DNA of 20,083 nt from Phycisphaerae bacterium (lineage in GTDB: Bacteria; Planctomycetota; Phycisphaerae; Tepidisphaerales; Tepidisphaeraceae). Shown piece by piece: positions 1 through 8,637 of this stretch. Location of the stretch: contig JAUJNJ010000017.1 in assembly GCA_030448225.1 (NCBI GenBank), positions 46,919 to 67,001 on the forward strand. Direction: 5' to 3'. The first letter of the stretch is position 1; every line of letters starts with the position of its first letter. The translations under genes and the position numbers were made by a program. The notes beneath the pieces were generated by a model that saw only the letters and a program-made list of their open reading frames with translations, had not been told where the DNA came from and did not search any database.

Positions 1-74
1 ACCCCCCGGCCCAGAGGCCGCCTCGGTGATGCGGTCGGCGAGCAGGTCGAGCACCCGTCATCGCACGCCGCGAG

Positions 75-758
75 TTGAGCAGTTACTTCTACAGCCCGAT
101 CGCGTACGTCGCGATGTTCCTGTTCCTGGTCGTCGCCGGCTACACGTTCCGCGAGGACTTCCAGCCGGGCCAGCCGGTTGCGATGCGCGCGATCTTCGAG
201 CGCATGGTCTGGCTGCTGGTGTTCGTGCTGCCGGTGCTCTGCATGGGGCTGCTGGCGCAGGAGTGGGCCAGCGGCACGATCGAGACGATGATGACCGCGC
301 CGGTGAATGAGACCGAACTCGTGCTGGGAAAATTCCTCGGCTCGTTCGGATTCTTCCTCGTGCTGCTGAGCCCCACGCTGCTGTACCTGGCGATGCTGGC
401 GATGTACGGCCGGCCGGACTACGGGCCGATCTTCAGCGGCTACCTGGGGCTGATCCTCGTCGGCGCGCTGTTCGTGGCGATCGGGCTGTTCTGCTCGTCG
501 CTGACGCGCAGCCAGGTCGTGGCGGCGGTGAGCGCGGCGGCGATCCTGTTCCTCGTCACGATCGTCCCGTGGTACGCCAGCGGCGAGGCGACGCTCGCCG
601 GGTTTTGGCGGAAGATCGCCGACCAGGGCGTGATGTCGCGTTATACGGACTTCAGCAAGGGCGTCATCGATACCGGGAACCTCGTCTACTTCCTGGCCGC
701 GACGGGCGTGTTCCTGTTCCTCACCGTGAAGGTGATGGAGTCGCGGCGGTGGAAGTAG
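75..758 (+). CDS. ABC-2 type transporter permease, GldF-like
   Basis: This is the integral-membrane subunit of an ABC-2 exporter, 227 residues from the TTG at 75. The start is uncertain. The same frame is open upstream to a TGA at 27-29 and reads a natural lead-in (VIARRELSSYF), so the true N-terminus is probably further left, perhaps across an indel. Visible features are a first membrane span (YVAMFLFLVVAGY), a second around residues 45-65, then the family hallmark (SGTIETMMTAPV) near residue 75, and four more hydrophobic spans. The C-terminus ends in ESRRWK, as is usual in GldF-type permeases. The next two genes encode a GldG-like and a DUF4340 protein, the usual partners of this permease, so an ATPase gene is expected just left of the window. 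In Bacteroidetes GldF/GldG are linked to gliding; here the substrate is unknown. Family is confident, function is not. Confidence 0.88.
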   Translation: MSSYFYSPIAYVAMFLFLVVAGYTFREDFQPGQPVAMRAIFERMVWLLVFVLPVLCMGLLAQEWASGTIETMMTAPVNETELVLGKFLGSFGFFLVLLSPTLLYLAMLAMYGRPDYGPIFSGYLGLILVGALFVAIGLFCSSLTRSQVVAAVSAAAILFLVTIVPWYASGEATLAGFWRKIADQGVMSRYTDFSKGVIDTGNLVYFLAATGVFLFLTVKVMESRRWK

Positions 759-762
759 GGCA

Positions 763-948
763 GTGACGCGGTGGTGGAGTGGTCGGGTGGTGGAGTAAGG
801 GAAACGCGGCACGGCGTCCTGTCCCCTCGCCCCCGTACTCGGGGGAGAGGGTTAGGGTGAGGGGCCGAATGAGGTGGTGGTGGGGTCGAGTGGTGGTGTA
901 GGAGAGACCTGTCACTCCACCACGCGACCACCCGACCACTCCACCACC
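763..948. repeat. Inverted arrays of an 8-bp unit (locus A)
   Basis: The spacer between the permease and the GldG-like gene is almost entirely repeat. From 763 to 802 run five octamers in strict 8-bp register (GTGACGCG, then GTGGTGGA, GTGGTCGG, GTGGTGGA and GTAAGGGA). A looser array in the same orientation lies at 874-905. From 908 to 947 five octamers read on the opposite strand (CCTGTCAC, TCCACCAC, GCGACCAC, CCGACCAC, TCCACCAC). The outer arms 770-791 and 927-948 are a perfect 22-bp inverted repeat. A separate palindrome (824-851) sits between the arms. Confidence 0.9.
824..864. repeat. REP-like palindrome inside locus A
   Basis: Positions 824-835 pair with 840-851 in a 12-bp stem with one mismatch (829/846) and a TACT loop. 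A G-rich tail follows (TTAGGGTGAGGGG, 852-864). I recall this sort of sequence, a C-run/G-run hairpin next to a CCCTAACCCT-like stretch, as a common dispersed element in several bacterial phyla; I could not check that here. It is unlikely to be an intrinsic terminator because no T-tract follows. Confidence 0.7.
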
Positions 949-1019
949 TTTCGTTCCGCCCCTTCGTACGGTGACTGAACGGCCCGGGCGAAGTGCCCGG
1001 CCCAACAACAGCAACAACC

Positions 1020-3182
1020 ATGGCTGAAAAAGACACAACGACAAGCGCGAACGCCGCCGCCGCCCCGCGCGGGCCCGAGACGCAGCGCGAGCGGTGGGTG
1101 AAGTACGGCGGGAACGTGCTGCTGGCGAGCGTGGTCGTGATCCTGCTGGCGATCGGCATCACGTACTTCGCGACGCGCACCCGCGCGCGCATCGACACCA
1201 CGCAGGCCGGCACGTACAGCCTCAAGCCGCAGACGCGCGCGATCCTGCGCGACCTGAAGCAACCGGTGCGCGTCGTCAGCCTCTACACGCAGCCGGACGA
1301 GCGGATGCCGCCCGAGGAGCAGCAGGAGAAGCGGGCGCAGATCGCCCGCGTGTCGGACCTGCTCGAGGAGTACGAGCGCAACAGCGGCGGGCGGATCGAC
1401 GCCGAGGTGGTCGACCCGCTCAAGCAGCCGACGAAGGTCGACGCCCTGATCGCCGAGGTGACCGAGAAGTACGCCGGCGAGGTCCAGAAGTACCGCGCGT
1501 TCCTCGAGGCCTACCCCAAGCGCCTCGACGAGGTGAAGCGGCTCGTCACCGACGCCGCCGCGCAGGTGCCGGTGCTCCCGCTGGCGAACGACAACACGCC
1601 CCAGTCGGTGCAGCTGGCGATTCAGACGATCCCGGCCCTGTCCGAGCAGCTCGACAAGCAGAAGCAGTCGATCGACCGCCTGACGCAGCAGAAGCCGCCG
1701 GACTACAAGGGCGCGACCGACGCGGTGCAGCAGGGGATGGACCTGCTGTCGCAGCTCTGCGAGCGCATCGCCCAGGAGTTCCAGGCCGCCCGCGACGACA
1801 AGGCCTTGGCCGAGCCGATGCGCAAGTTCCTCGCCGACAGCGTGCCGCGCTACGAGGCGATCAAGAAGGCGGCGGACGCGATCACGGCGGACATCGGCAA
1901 GCTCGGAGAATTGAAGCTCGACGAGCTGCGCCAGAACCTCCGCGAGGAGGACGCGATCCTCGTCATGGGCCCGAAGGAGATGCGTTCGCTGTCGCACCGG
2001 CAGGTCTGGCAGGGCGACCCCAACGCCCGCCGCATGGTCGCCGACGGCGCCGAGCTGAAGCCCCGGTTCGCCGGCGAGCAGCAGTTGACCAGCGCCGTGC
2101 TCGCGCTGACGCAGGAGAAGCGGTCGAAGATCGCGTTCGTCCGCGCTGGCGGGCCGCCGCTCACGCAGGCGGGCAACCCGTTCACCGGCGCCGGCGGGCC
2201 GCTGTCGCTCATCGCCGACCGGCTGCGCGAGTACAACTTCGAGGTCCTGGAGAAGGACCTGTCGGGGATGTGGGCGGCCCAGCAGCAGATGCAGCAGCAG
2301 GGCATGCCGCCGATGCCCGAGCCGAGCGAGGAGGAGATCAAGGACGCGATCTGGGTCGTCGTGTCGGTCCAGACCGGCCCGACGCCGATGGGCAACGCCG
2401 ACATCGGCACCCGCGTCGCCGACCACCTCCGCGCCGGCGGCTCGGCGATGGTGCTGTTCGAGCCGCAGGGCGACAACCTCAACGCGGCCCTGGCCGACTG
2501 GGGCGTGTCGGCCCGCACCGACGTGATCGGCGTGCACGAGACCTCGCCCGCCACCGGCGCGCCGACCGGCGACTTCATCAACGAGGCCAAGCGCATCCCC
2601 TACGTGTTCGTCGTCAACGAGTACGGCGACCACATGCTCGCCAAGCCGCTCCGGAGCCTCGACGCGCCAATGATCGCGCCCGTGCCCGTGCAGGTGACGG
2701 CCAAGGCCGGCGTGGACGCCGCCCCGCTGCTGCCGATCCCGACCTCGCCGCAGAGCTGGGGCGAGACCGACATCGACAGCGTGCGCAACGACACGCCGAA
2801 GTACAACGAGGGCGTCGACCTCAAGGGCCCGCTCTTCGCCGGCGCCGCCGCGCAGAAGAAGGACGGCGGCCGCCTCGTGGCGCTGGGGTCGGTGCAGTTC
2901 GTGACGAACGACATGCTGCGCGTGCCCGACGCCGAGCTGCGGCGGCGCGGCTACCTCGTCAGCCGCTTCCCCGGCAGCGCCGAGCTGTTCACCAACGGCG
3001 TGCTGTGGCTGGCGAAGATGGAGCCGATGATCGCGATCAGCCCGGCCGCGATGGAGGTCAACCGCATCGAGAACATCGGCCCCCGCGCGCTGGGCTTCTG
3101 GCGCGTCGGCGTCCGGATGATCGGCCTGCCGCTGGCGGTGATCCTGGCCGGCACGTTCATGTACGTCCGCCGGCGCGACTAA
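1020..3182 (+). CDS. GldG-like ABC transporter auxiliary protein
   Basis: This 720-residue protein belongs to the ABC-type auxiliary family typified by GldG. It has a cytoplasmic N-terminal tail, a membrane span at about residues 31-50, a large extracytoplasmic region and a closing C-terminal span (RMIGLPLAVILAGTFMYV) before a basic tail. The motif YSLKPQTRAILRDLKQPVRV after the first span is typical of the family. The middle (about residues 130-280) is helical and charged, probably coiled coil. I chose ATG 1020; an in-frame GTG at 993 exists, but neither has a clear Shine-Dalgarno. No frameshift is visible over 2.1 kb, unlike neighbouring genes. It probably forms one complex with the upstream permease and the downstream DUF4340 protein. 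Substrate unknown. Confidence 0.85.
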   Translation: MAEKDTTTSANAAAAPRGPETQRERWVKYGGNVLLASVVVILLAIGITYFATRTRARIDTTQAGTYSLKPQTRAILRDLKQPVRVVSLYTQPDERMPPEEQQEKRAQIARVSDLLEEYERNSGGRIDAEVVDPLKQPTKVDALIAEVTEKYAGEVQKYRAFLEAYPKRLDEVKRLVTDAAAQVPVLPLANDNTPQSVQLAIQTIPALSEQLDKQKQSIDRLTQQKPPDYKGATDAVQQGMDLLSQLCERIAQEFQAARDDKALAEPMRKFLADSVPRYEAIKKAADAITADIGKLGELKLDELRQNLREEDAILVMGPKEMRSLSHRQVWQGDPNARRMVADGAELKPRFAGEQQLTSAVLALTQEKRSKIAFVRAGGPPLTQAGNPFTGAGGPLSLIADRLREYNFEVLEKDLSGMWAAQQQMQQQGMPPMPEPSEEEIKDAIWVVVSVQTGPTPMGNADIGTRVADHLRAGGSAMVLFEPQGDNLNAALADWGVSARTDVIGVHETSPATGAPTGDFINEAKRIPYVFVVNEYGDHMLAKPLRSLDAPMIAPVPVQVTAKAGVDAAPLLPIPTSPQSWGETDIDSVRNDTPKYNEGVDLKGPLFAGAAAQKKDGGRLVALGSVQFVTNDMLRVPDAELRRRGYLVSRFPGSAELFTNGVLWLAKMEPMIAISPAAMEVNRIENIGPRALGFWRVGVRMIGLPLAVILAGTFMYVRRRD

Positions 3183-3186
3183 ACCC

Positions 3187-3274
3187 AAGGATGAAGGATG
3201 AAGGCGGAAGGATGAAGATCGTGATCCGAATTCGTCCTGCTTTCTTCATCCTTCATCCTTCCGCCCTCATCCTT
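3187..3274. repeat. Inverted arrays of a 7-bp unit, AAGGATG family (locus B)
   Basis: Left arm 3187-3214 is four units in exact 7-bp register in the order A A B A, with A = AAGGATG and B = AAGGCGG. Right arm 3247-3274, read on the opposite strand, is A B' A A with B' = AGGGCGG. Units 2-4 of the left arm (3194-3214) can therefore pair with 3254-3274, with a single mismatch. The element begins four bases after the GldG stop codon and ends nine bases before the next ATG, so it fills the spacer. Confidence 0.93.
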
Positions 3275-3283
3275 TGATTGACC

Positions 3284-5145
3284 ATGAACTTTAAAACCAC
3301 GCTTTTCCTGCTCGTGCTGCTCGGCGTCGTCGGGATCGCCGTCTTCTTCGTCAACCGCCAGCCGGCGCCTGACGACCAGACCGCGACGGCCGAGGGCGAG
3401 ACGAAGCTCCTCGACGTCGACCCGAACAAGGTCAACCGGCTCGTCGTCGCCCCCGCCGCGGGCGAGCGCGTCGCCTTCGAGCGGCGGCAGGGCACGTGGC
3501 GCCTGACCGAGCCCGTCGCGGCGGCCGCCGACTCGTTCGAGGTCGACGCGCTCGTGCGCGAGGTGGCGGAGTTGCGGTCGCGCAACCGCGTCGACCCCTC
3601 GGGCGACACCACGGGCCTCGACCGCCCGCAGTACACGCTCGACGTGACCGACGACGCCGGGAAGACGCAGACGATCAAGGTCGGCAGCAAGTCGGCCGTC
3701 GGCGACATCCTGTACGTCCAGCTCGGCGACCGCGCGCAGGCGGACGTGGTGAACGCCGGCCTGCTCGCGCAGCTCGAGAAGCCGGCCGGCAGCTACCGGC
3801 AGGCGAAGCTCGTGGAGACGACGCAGGAGCAGATCCAGTCGGTGTCGGTGACCCGGCCCGACGGCGCGGTGAAGATCGAGCGCGCGGGGCTCGACTGGAA
3901 GATCACGGAGCCGGAGGCGATGCCGGGCGACGCGTCGGAGGTGTCGAGCCTGCTGCTGGCGATCACCGGGATGAACGCCGTCGAGTTCGTGGCCGAGGAC
4001 GCCAAGGCCAAGGCCGCGCAGTACGGGCTGGAACAGCCGGTGATGACCGTCTCCTACCAGACGAAGCCCGCCCCGCCGCTGCCGGGCGCGGCGACGACGA
4101 CGCCCGCGACGACGCAGGGCGGCGCGGCGGCAACTCAAGCGACGACCGCCCCCGCCGCGTCGCAGCCGGCGCCGACGACCATCAAGTGCGGGCGGTACGA
4201 GGACGTGCTGAAGAAGAACGTCTACGCGTCAATCGAGGGCGGCCCGATCGTGAAGGTGGCCGCGACGACGCTCGACACGCTCCGCAAGTCGCCGCTCGAC
4301 CTCCGCGACCGCCGGGTGCTCGACGTCGCGCCCGAGGCGGCCCAGCGCATCACGATCGCGCGCGACCTGCGGGCGACGACGCAGCCGACGAAGCGCGACG
4401 CGCGCAAGTCCACGGTCGTGCTCGTGAAGCAGGAGGAAAAGATCGCCCCCGCCGGCCCGCCCGCGCCGACGCCAGCCACGAAGCCCGCCGGCGCCGCGAC
4501 GCAACCCGCCGCGCCGGGCACGGCCCCCACCGCCCCCGCGGCCAAGCCCGCTGCGGCTCAACCCCCCGCCGCCGGATCGGCCCCCGCGCCCGCGGCGCCT
4601 GCGCCCGCTGCCCCGAAGCAGCCCGGCGCATCGCCCGCCGCGGCGGCGGCGACGGAACGGGAGCCGGCGACGCCGGGCGCCCACGGCGGCGACCTGCTCC
4701 TCGCGCCACTCCCGCCCCGCGCGCCCGGCGGCCCGGCGGTCCCGGCGGACCTCCGGGCGGGTTCCCGTTCCCGCCGCAGGACGCGCCCGGCCGAGCCGGC
4801 GGCGAAGTGGGCGGAGTCCGGACCCCAGGGCGAGGCCGACGCGCGAGAAGGTGCGGTCGCTGCTCACCGCGCTGCACCCGCTGCGGCGCGCAGTTCCTCG
4901 ACGCCGTCGAAGGACCTCAAGCCGGTCGGCACCTACGTCCTGACGATCCAGACCGCCTCGACCGCCGGCAAGCCCGCCGAGACGTTCGAGGTGCGGCTGA
5001 CCGACAGGGGCACCGGCCCCGTGATCGGCCAGCTCGGCGGCCCTCGTGTTCGAGGTCGACCGCTCGCTCCTCGCCACGCTCGACGCCGACTTCGCAGAAG
5101 TCTCAACCCGCCGCCGACGACGCCGCCGCCCTGCCGCCGGCATGA
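3284..5145 (+). CDS. DUF4340 domain protein, membrane-anchored (C-terminus frameshifted)
   Basis: An N-terminal membrane anchor (residues 5-22) is followed by an extracytoplasmic DUF4340 region: VNRLVVAPAAGERVAFER, then GTWRLTEP, the second repeat DWKITEP near residue 205, and YGLEQP. A long Ala/Pro/Thr-rich linker follows (about residues 255-470). ATG 3284 is preferred over an in-frame TTG at 3278. The first 1.4 kb is open. The frame then changes near 4735, 4830, 4890, 5040 and 5095. Conserved-looking pieces lie in different frames: PGGPPGGFPFPPQ, REKVRSLLTALHPLR, DLKPVGTYVLTIQTAS, then ALVFEVDRSLLATLDADF, and a tail ending in LPPA at 5145. These shifts look like sequencing indels. DUF4340 proteins commonly lie beside GldF/GldG pairs, as here; the biochemical role is unknown. 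Confidence 0.82.
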
Positions 5146-5172
5146 GAGCACGTCGCCACGCGAACGTGTCAG

Positions 5173-5216
5173 CAGCGACGCCGGTGCCGGAACGTCCGGG
5201 ACCGGCGTCGCTGTTT
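5173..5216 (+). terminator. Probable intrinsic terminator after the transporter cluster
   Basis: Positions 5173-5185 and 5201-5213 form a perfect 13-bp GC-rich stem, with a further small CCGG/CCGG pairing inside the loop. A short TTT follows. It lies 28 bases after the reconstructed DUF4340 stop, as a transcript end would. The T-tract is only three bases, so efficiency is uncertain. Confidence 0.6.
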
Positions 5217-5318
5217 GGTCAAGGGTCAACGGTCAAGGGCCAAGAGTCACAGTCCTGCGCGAGTTGCTTCGTCAACGCGTGTCTACGGTTGGTGACCCTT
5301 GACTCTTGATCCTTGACC
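5217..5318. repeat. Inverted arrays of a 7-bp unit, GGTCAAG family (locus C)
   Basis: The left arm starts right after the terminator hairpin. It has four heptamers (GGTCAAG 5217, GGTCAAC 5224, GGTCAAG 5231, GGCCAAG 5238) and a degenerate fifth. The right arm is four heptamers on the opposite strand in exact register (GGTGACC 5291, CTTGACT 5298, CTTGATC 5305, CTTGACC 5312). The 39-bp interior is unrelated to the interior of the other loci. The rest of the gap, to about 5477, shows no gene or clear promoter. Confidence 0.9.
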
Positions 5319-5500
5319 CGTGCCGTGAGCTTGCTCCGCGGTTTGCCGTATCCTGACCGCACGGCTTAGGCTCGCGCGGACGCGCGGACGCCGTGGATGA
5401 ACCGAGTGATCGGCGTGTACTTTCCGCTGCGGGCGCGTCCGAGATGGTGCACATTTTCAGAACGGGGTGACCGAGTGATGAGAGACGACACGCCTCGCCG

Positions 5501-6895
5501 GTGCCGGGCGGGCCGCGATGGCTCGCCGTCCTGTTCGTCGCGATGGCCTCGACCGCCGCGGCGGGCGCGCGGCCGCCGAACGTGATCGTGCTGCTCGCCG
5601 ACGACCTGGGGTACGGGGATTTGGCGTGCTGCGGGCACCCGTCGATCCGCACGCCGCACCTCGACCGCATGGCCGCCGGCGGCATGCGCTTCACGGACTT
5701 CTACGCCGCGTCGTCGGTCTGCACGCCCAGCCGCGCGCTGCTGACCGGGCGGTACCCGGTGCTCGGGGATGACCGGCAATCGCCGCGTGCTGTTCCCAAC
5801 TCGACCGGCGGGCTCCCGGCCGGCGAGGTCACGATCGCCGAATCTCTAAAGGAAAAAGGGTATGCCACCGCCTGCGTGGGCAAGTGGCACCTCGGCCACC
5901 TGCCGCAGTACCTCCCGACGCGCCACGGCTTCGACCATTACTTCGGCATCCCCTACAGCAACGACATGGACGCCGCCCCCGCCGCCCCGCGCGCGCCCCG
6001 GCGAACCCGCGGCCGCAACGAGGTGGTGGAACGTGCCGCTGATGCGACGAGCAGGTCGTCGAGCGGCCGCCGGACCAGCGGGTGCTCACGAAACGGTACA
6101 CGGAGGGGCGCTGGCGTTCGTCGACCGCAGCAAGGCGGCGGGCCGGCCGTTCTTCCTGTACCTCGCCTACGCGATGCCGCACGTGCCGCTGTTCGCGTCG
6201 CCGGCGTTCGAGGGGAAGAGCCCGCGCGGCGTCTACGGCGACGCGGTCGAGGAGATCGACTGGAGTGCGGGGCAGATCCTGGCCACCTCGAAAAACAGGG
6301 GCTGGCGCGCGACACGCTCGTCGTGTTCACGAGCGACAACGGGCCGTGGCTCACGCAGGGGCCGGTCGGCGGGTCAGCTGGGCTGCCGCGCGAGGGCAAG
6401 GGCAGCACCTGGAAGGCGGGCACCGCGTGCCGTGCCTCGCGTGGTGGCCGGGCACGGTGCCGGCCGCGCGCGTCCGCCGCAAGCGCCGGCGTGCAACATG
6501 GACCTGTTCAGCACCGCGCTGGCCCTGGCTCAGCGCCGCGGTGCCGGCCGACCGCCCCGTCGACGGCGTCGACCTCACGCCGGTGCTGCTCGGCAAGATC
6601 GACGCGAACGACCCGGGGCCGCGAGGGGAGTTCTTCTACTACCGCGAGGCGGAGCTCTGGGCCGTGCGCAAGGGGCCGTGGAAGCGCACTACACCACCCG
6701 AAACGGCTACGGCCGCGAGGAGCCGCGCAGCGGCACGAACGGCCGCTGCTGTTCCACCTCGCGGAAGACCCATCCGAGCGATTCGACGTCGCCGAGCGGC
6801 ACCCCGAGGTGCTGGCCGACCTCGCCGCGACGGTCGAGCGGCACAAGGCGGGCGTCGTGCCGGGACCGAACCAAGTCGACGCGCGCCGACCGTAA
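5501..6895 (+). CDS. Secreted arylsulfatase-family hydrolase (several frameshifts)
   Basis: This is a formylglycine-dependent sulfatase of about 465 residues. A signal peptide ([17 protein letters not shown]) leads into the metal-binding motif [12 protein letters not shown]. The maturation motif CTPSR follows, its Cys codon at 5720-5722, then [15 protein letters not shown] and a C-terminal [18 protein letters not shown], all standard for the family. The frame is continuous to about 5990. It then moves between all three frames: [98 protein letters not shown]. That implies at least six indels with no motif lost. The start is GTG 5501; an alternative is ATG 5478 with a shift near 5495. Planctomycetes carry many such sulfatases for sulfated polysaccharides. 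Substrate unknown; no sulfatase-maturing enzyme gene is in the window. Confidence 0.88.
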   Translation: MPGGPRWLAVLFVAMASTAAAGARPPNVIVLLADDLGYGDLACCGHPSIRTPHLDRMAAGGMRFTDFYAASSVCTPSRALLTGRYPVLGDDRQSPRAVPNSTGGLPAGEVTIAESLKEKGYATACVGKWHLGHLPQYLPTRHGFDHYFGIPYSNDMDAAPAAPRAPRRTRGRNEVVERAADATSRSSSGRRTSGCSRNGTRRGAGVRRPQQGGGPAVLPVPRLRDAARAAVRVAGVRGEEPARRLRRRGRGDRLECGADPGHLEKQGLARDTLVVFTSDNGPWLTQGPVGGSAGLPREGKGSTWKAGTACRASRGGRARCRPRASAASAGVQHGPVQHRAGPGSAPRCRPTAPSTASTSRRCCSARSTRTTRGREGSSSTTARRSSGPCARGRGSALHHPKRLRPRGAAQRHERPLLFHLAEDPSERFDVAERHPEVLADLAATVERHKAGVVPGPNQVDARRP

Positions 6896-7208
6896 GCCGC
6901 CCGCGATAACCACGCGGCCGCGGCCGGAGCGGTCGATCGCCGGGCCGCGCAACGCCTCCCGCGCCATCATCCTCGGCGGATTCGCCCACCTGCGTCTCCC
7001 CACCGTACCCTTGCTGGTTTCACCGCGCGCTATCGGTGGACGAACCGGCCGCCCCGCGGGGCCGCGGGAGGCGTTCGCGTCGCCGGCCCCCGCCCGCCCG
7101 AGCGCGGCGGGCGCGCCGGGCCGGGCGCGTGCGCCGGGACGGGGGCGCGTAGTGAAGTCGGGCCCCGCCAGCGCCGATACCCTTGGTGGGACTCCAGCGG
7201 AAGGGCCG
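6896..7208. other. Intergenic stretch, no gene seen
   Basis: This 313-bp spacer is very GC-rich. It contains one perfect 12-bp palindrome (GCCCCGCGGGGC, 7051-7062). I see no convincing promoter, RNA or repeat array. Open frames here have no family resemblance. Confidence 0.6.
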
Positions 7209-8360
7209 ATGCGACGCCGGGGCCGCCGTCCTCATCTACGTGATGCTCGCGATGACCGCGGCTGCTGTCGGTCTCGGCGGCGGCGCTGGACGCCGCGCGC
7301 GTGCAGGTCGTGAAGACCGAACTGTCGCAGGCGGCCGACGCGGCGGCGCGGCAGGGCGTCAAGGGCCTGCAGGACGGCACGTTCGTCACCCGTGCGACCT
7401 GGGTCGCCGGGCAGAACAAGGCCGACGGCGCCGCCGTCGCGCTGGCAGCGGCGGACGTGGAGTCGGGGACGTGGAACGCCACGACCCGGACGTTCACCGC
7501 CGGCGGGTTCCAGCCCACGGCCGTGCGGGTGACGCGCGCGGCGGACGGTGGGCACGCCGTTCATGGCGTTCCTCGGCAGGTCGAGCCGGCAGGTCACGGC
7601 CCGCGCGGTCGCCAAGGGCCGGCCGATCGGGTACGCGGTCGTCGGCCTCGACTCGATCACGATGAACGGCAACTCGGCCAGCTACGCGTCCGGCGGCGGC
7701 GGGTCCACGAGCAAGGGGCACATCGCCAGCAACGGCAACATCTCGCTCGGCGGCTCGGCCTACATCAACGGCACCGCCTACGCCGGCAGCGGCAAGTCGG
7801 TCACCGGCGGCACCGTCACCGGCGGCCGCAACAACCTCACGACCCCGCTCGGCTACCCCGACGGCGACGCCGGCGTCTACGCGACGACCAACAGCAACGG
7901 CAACGTCGCCGCGTGGGCCTGGGCCTACCCCGGCGCGTCGACCCGGAGCGTCGAGCTCTTCTCGGGCGAGACGTTGACGCTGCCCGGCGGCAACTACTAC
8001 TTCCAGAACGTGTCGATGCAGGGCGGCTCGACCATGCGGTTCACCGGCCCGGCGACGATCTACTGCTACGGCACGTTCGAGATGTACGGCCAGACCGAGA
8101 CGTCCGGCAGCGTGCCGGGCAACCTGCGGCTGATCATGTGCAACCGCCCCGACGGCACGGCCCCCGGGGCCGTCACGCTCGCCGGCGGCGCGGCGCTGTA
8201 CGCCAGCGTCTACGCGCCGCGGTCGGCGATCACGATCTCCGGCAATGCCGACATCTACGGGTCGGTCCTGGGCAAGTCGATCTACATGGGCGGCAACGGC
8301 ACCGTCCACTACGACCTCTCGCTCGACTCGGCCCACGGCACGATCGCGATCGTGCAGTAA
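7209..8360 (+). CDS. TadG-like pilus-assembly protein with DUF7305-like C-terminus (frameshifted N-terminus)
   Basis: The N-terminus is that of Tad/Flp pilus-assembly TadG-like proteins: a basic start (MRRRG at 7209), a membrane span ([13 protein letters not shown]), then [20 protein letters not shown] and [10 protein letters not shown]. Three frames must be joined (shifts near 7222, 7275 and 7545). From 7548 the frame is clean to 8360. That part is Gly/Asn/Ser-rich with turn-like repeats such as SYASGGGG and [11 protein letters not shown]. It ends in the pattern [27 protein letters not shown] (quoted in pieces: [13 protein letters not shown], then [13 protein letters not shown]), which resembles the DUF7305/PilX-type domain and suggests a beta-solenoid. 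It is predicted membrane-anchored with an outer domain. No other tad genes are nearby, so it may act alone or with a locus elsewhere. DUF7305 assignment is from memory of the motif. Confidence 0.7.
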
Positions 8361-8447
8361 GGCTCGACGCGGACGCCCGTGCGTCCCTGCGCGGGGCTCG
8401 CTCGTGACCGCGCCGCGCACCGCTCCGGACGTCCGCCCCGATTTAGC

Positions 8448-8465
8448 CGGCGGGCTTGCCCGCCG
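8448..8465. repeat. REP-like palindrome 1
   Basis: A perfect palindrome: CGGCGGGC, a TT centre, then GCCCGCCG, preceded by TTTAGC. It lies in the 277-bp gap between the Tad-like gene and the HAD-deaminase gene, 72 bases upstream of a second palindrome built the same way. Confidence 0.75.
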
Positions 8466-8536
8466 TGACCGCCGGGTGCTCAGCGGACGCCCGAACATCA
8501 AGCCATATCACATCGGACGTCGCCCCAACTGAAGAA

Positions 8537-8558
8537 CCGTGGGAGCAAGCTCCCACGG
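8537..8558. repeat. REP-like palindrome 2
   Basis: A perfect 22-bp palindrome: CCGTGGGAGC (8537-8546), an AA centre, then its exact complement GCTCCCACGG (8549-8558). GTGGGAGC-type palindromes are a recognised REP class in several bacteria, so a dispersed genomic element is more likely than a terminator. No T-tract follows. Confidence 0.75.
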
Positions 8559-8637
8559 CGTTCGAGGACGCGACTCGGCGCGCCGCGGTGCGCCTAGGGC
8601 ATTTCACCCCCTCTCCGCCCCACCGCCCCGTCCTACG

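Noticed and set aside
763..948. CRISPR array
   Set aside because: Units are 8 bp, contiguous and inverted, with no spacers; the same reasoning holds for the 7-bp loci. No cas genes are present.
912..3188. Long minus-strand open frame opposite the GldG-like gene
   Set aside because: It is an antisense shadow in high-GC DNA: Arg/His/Ala/Leu-rich with no domain, while the plus strand encodes a clear family member with membrane spans.
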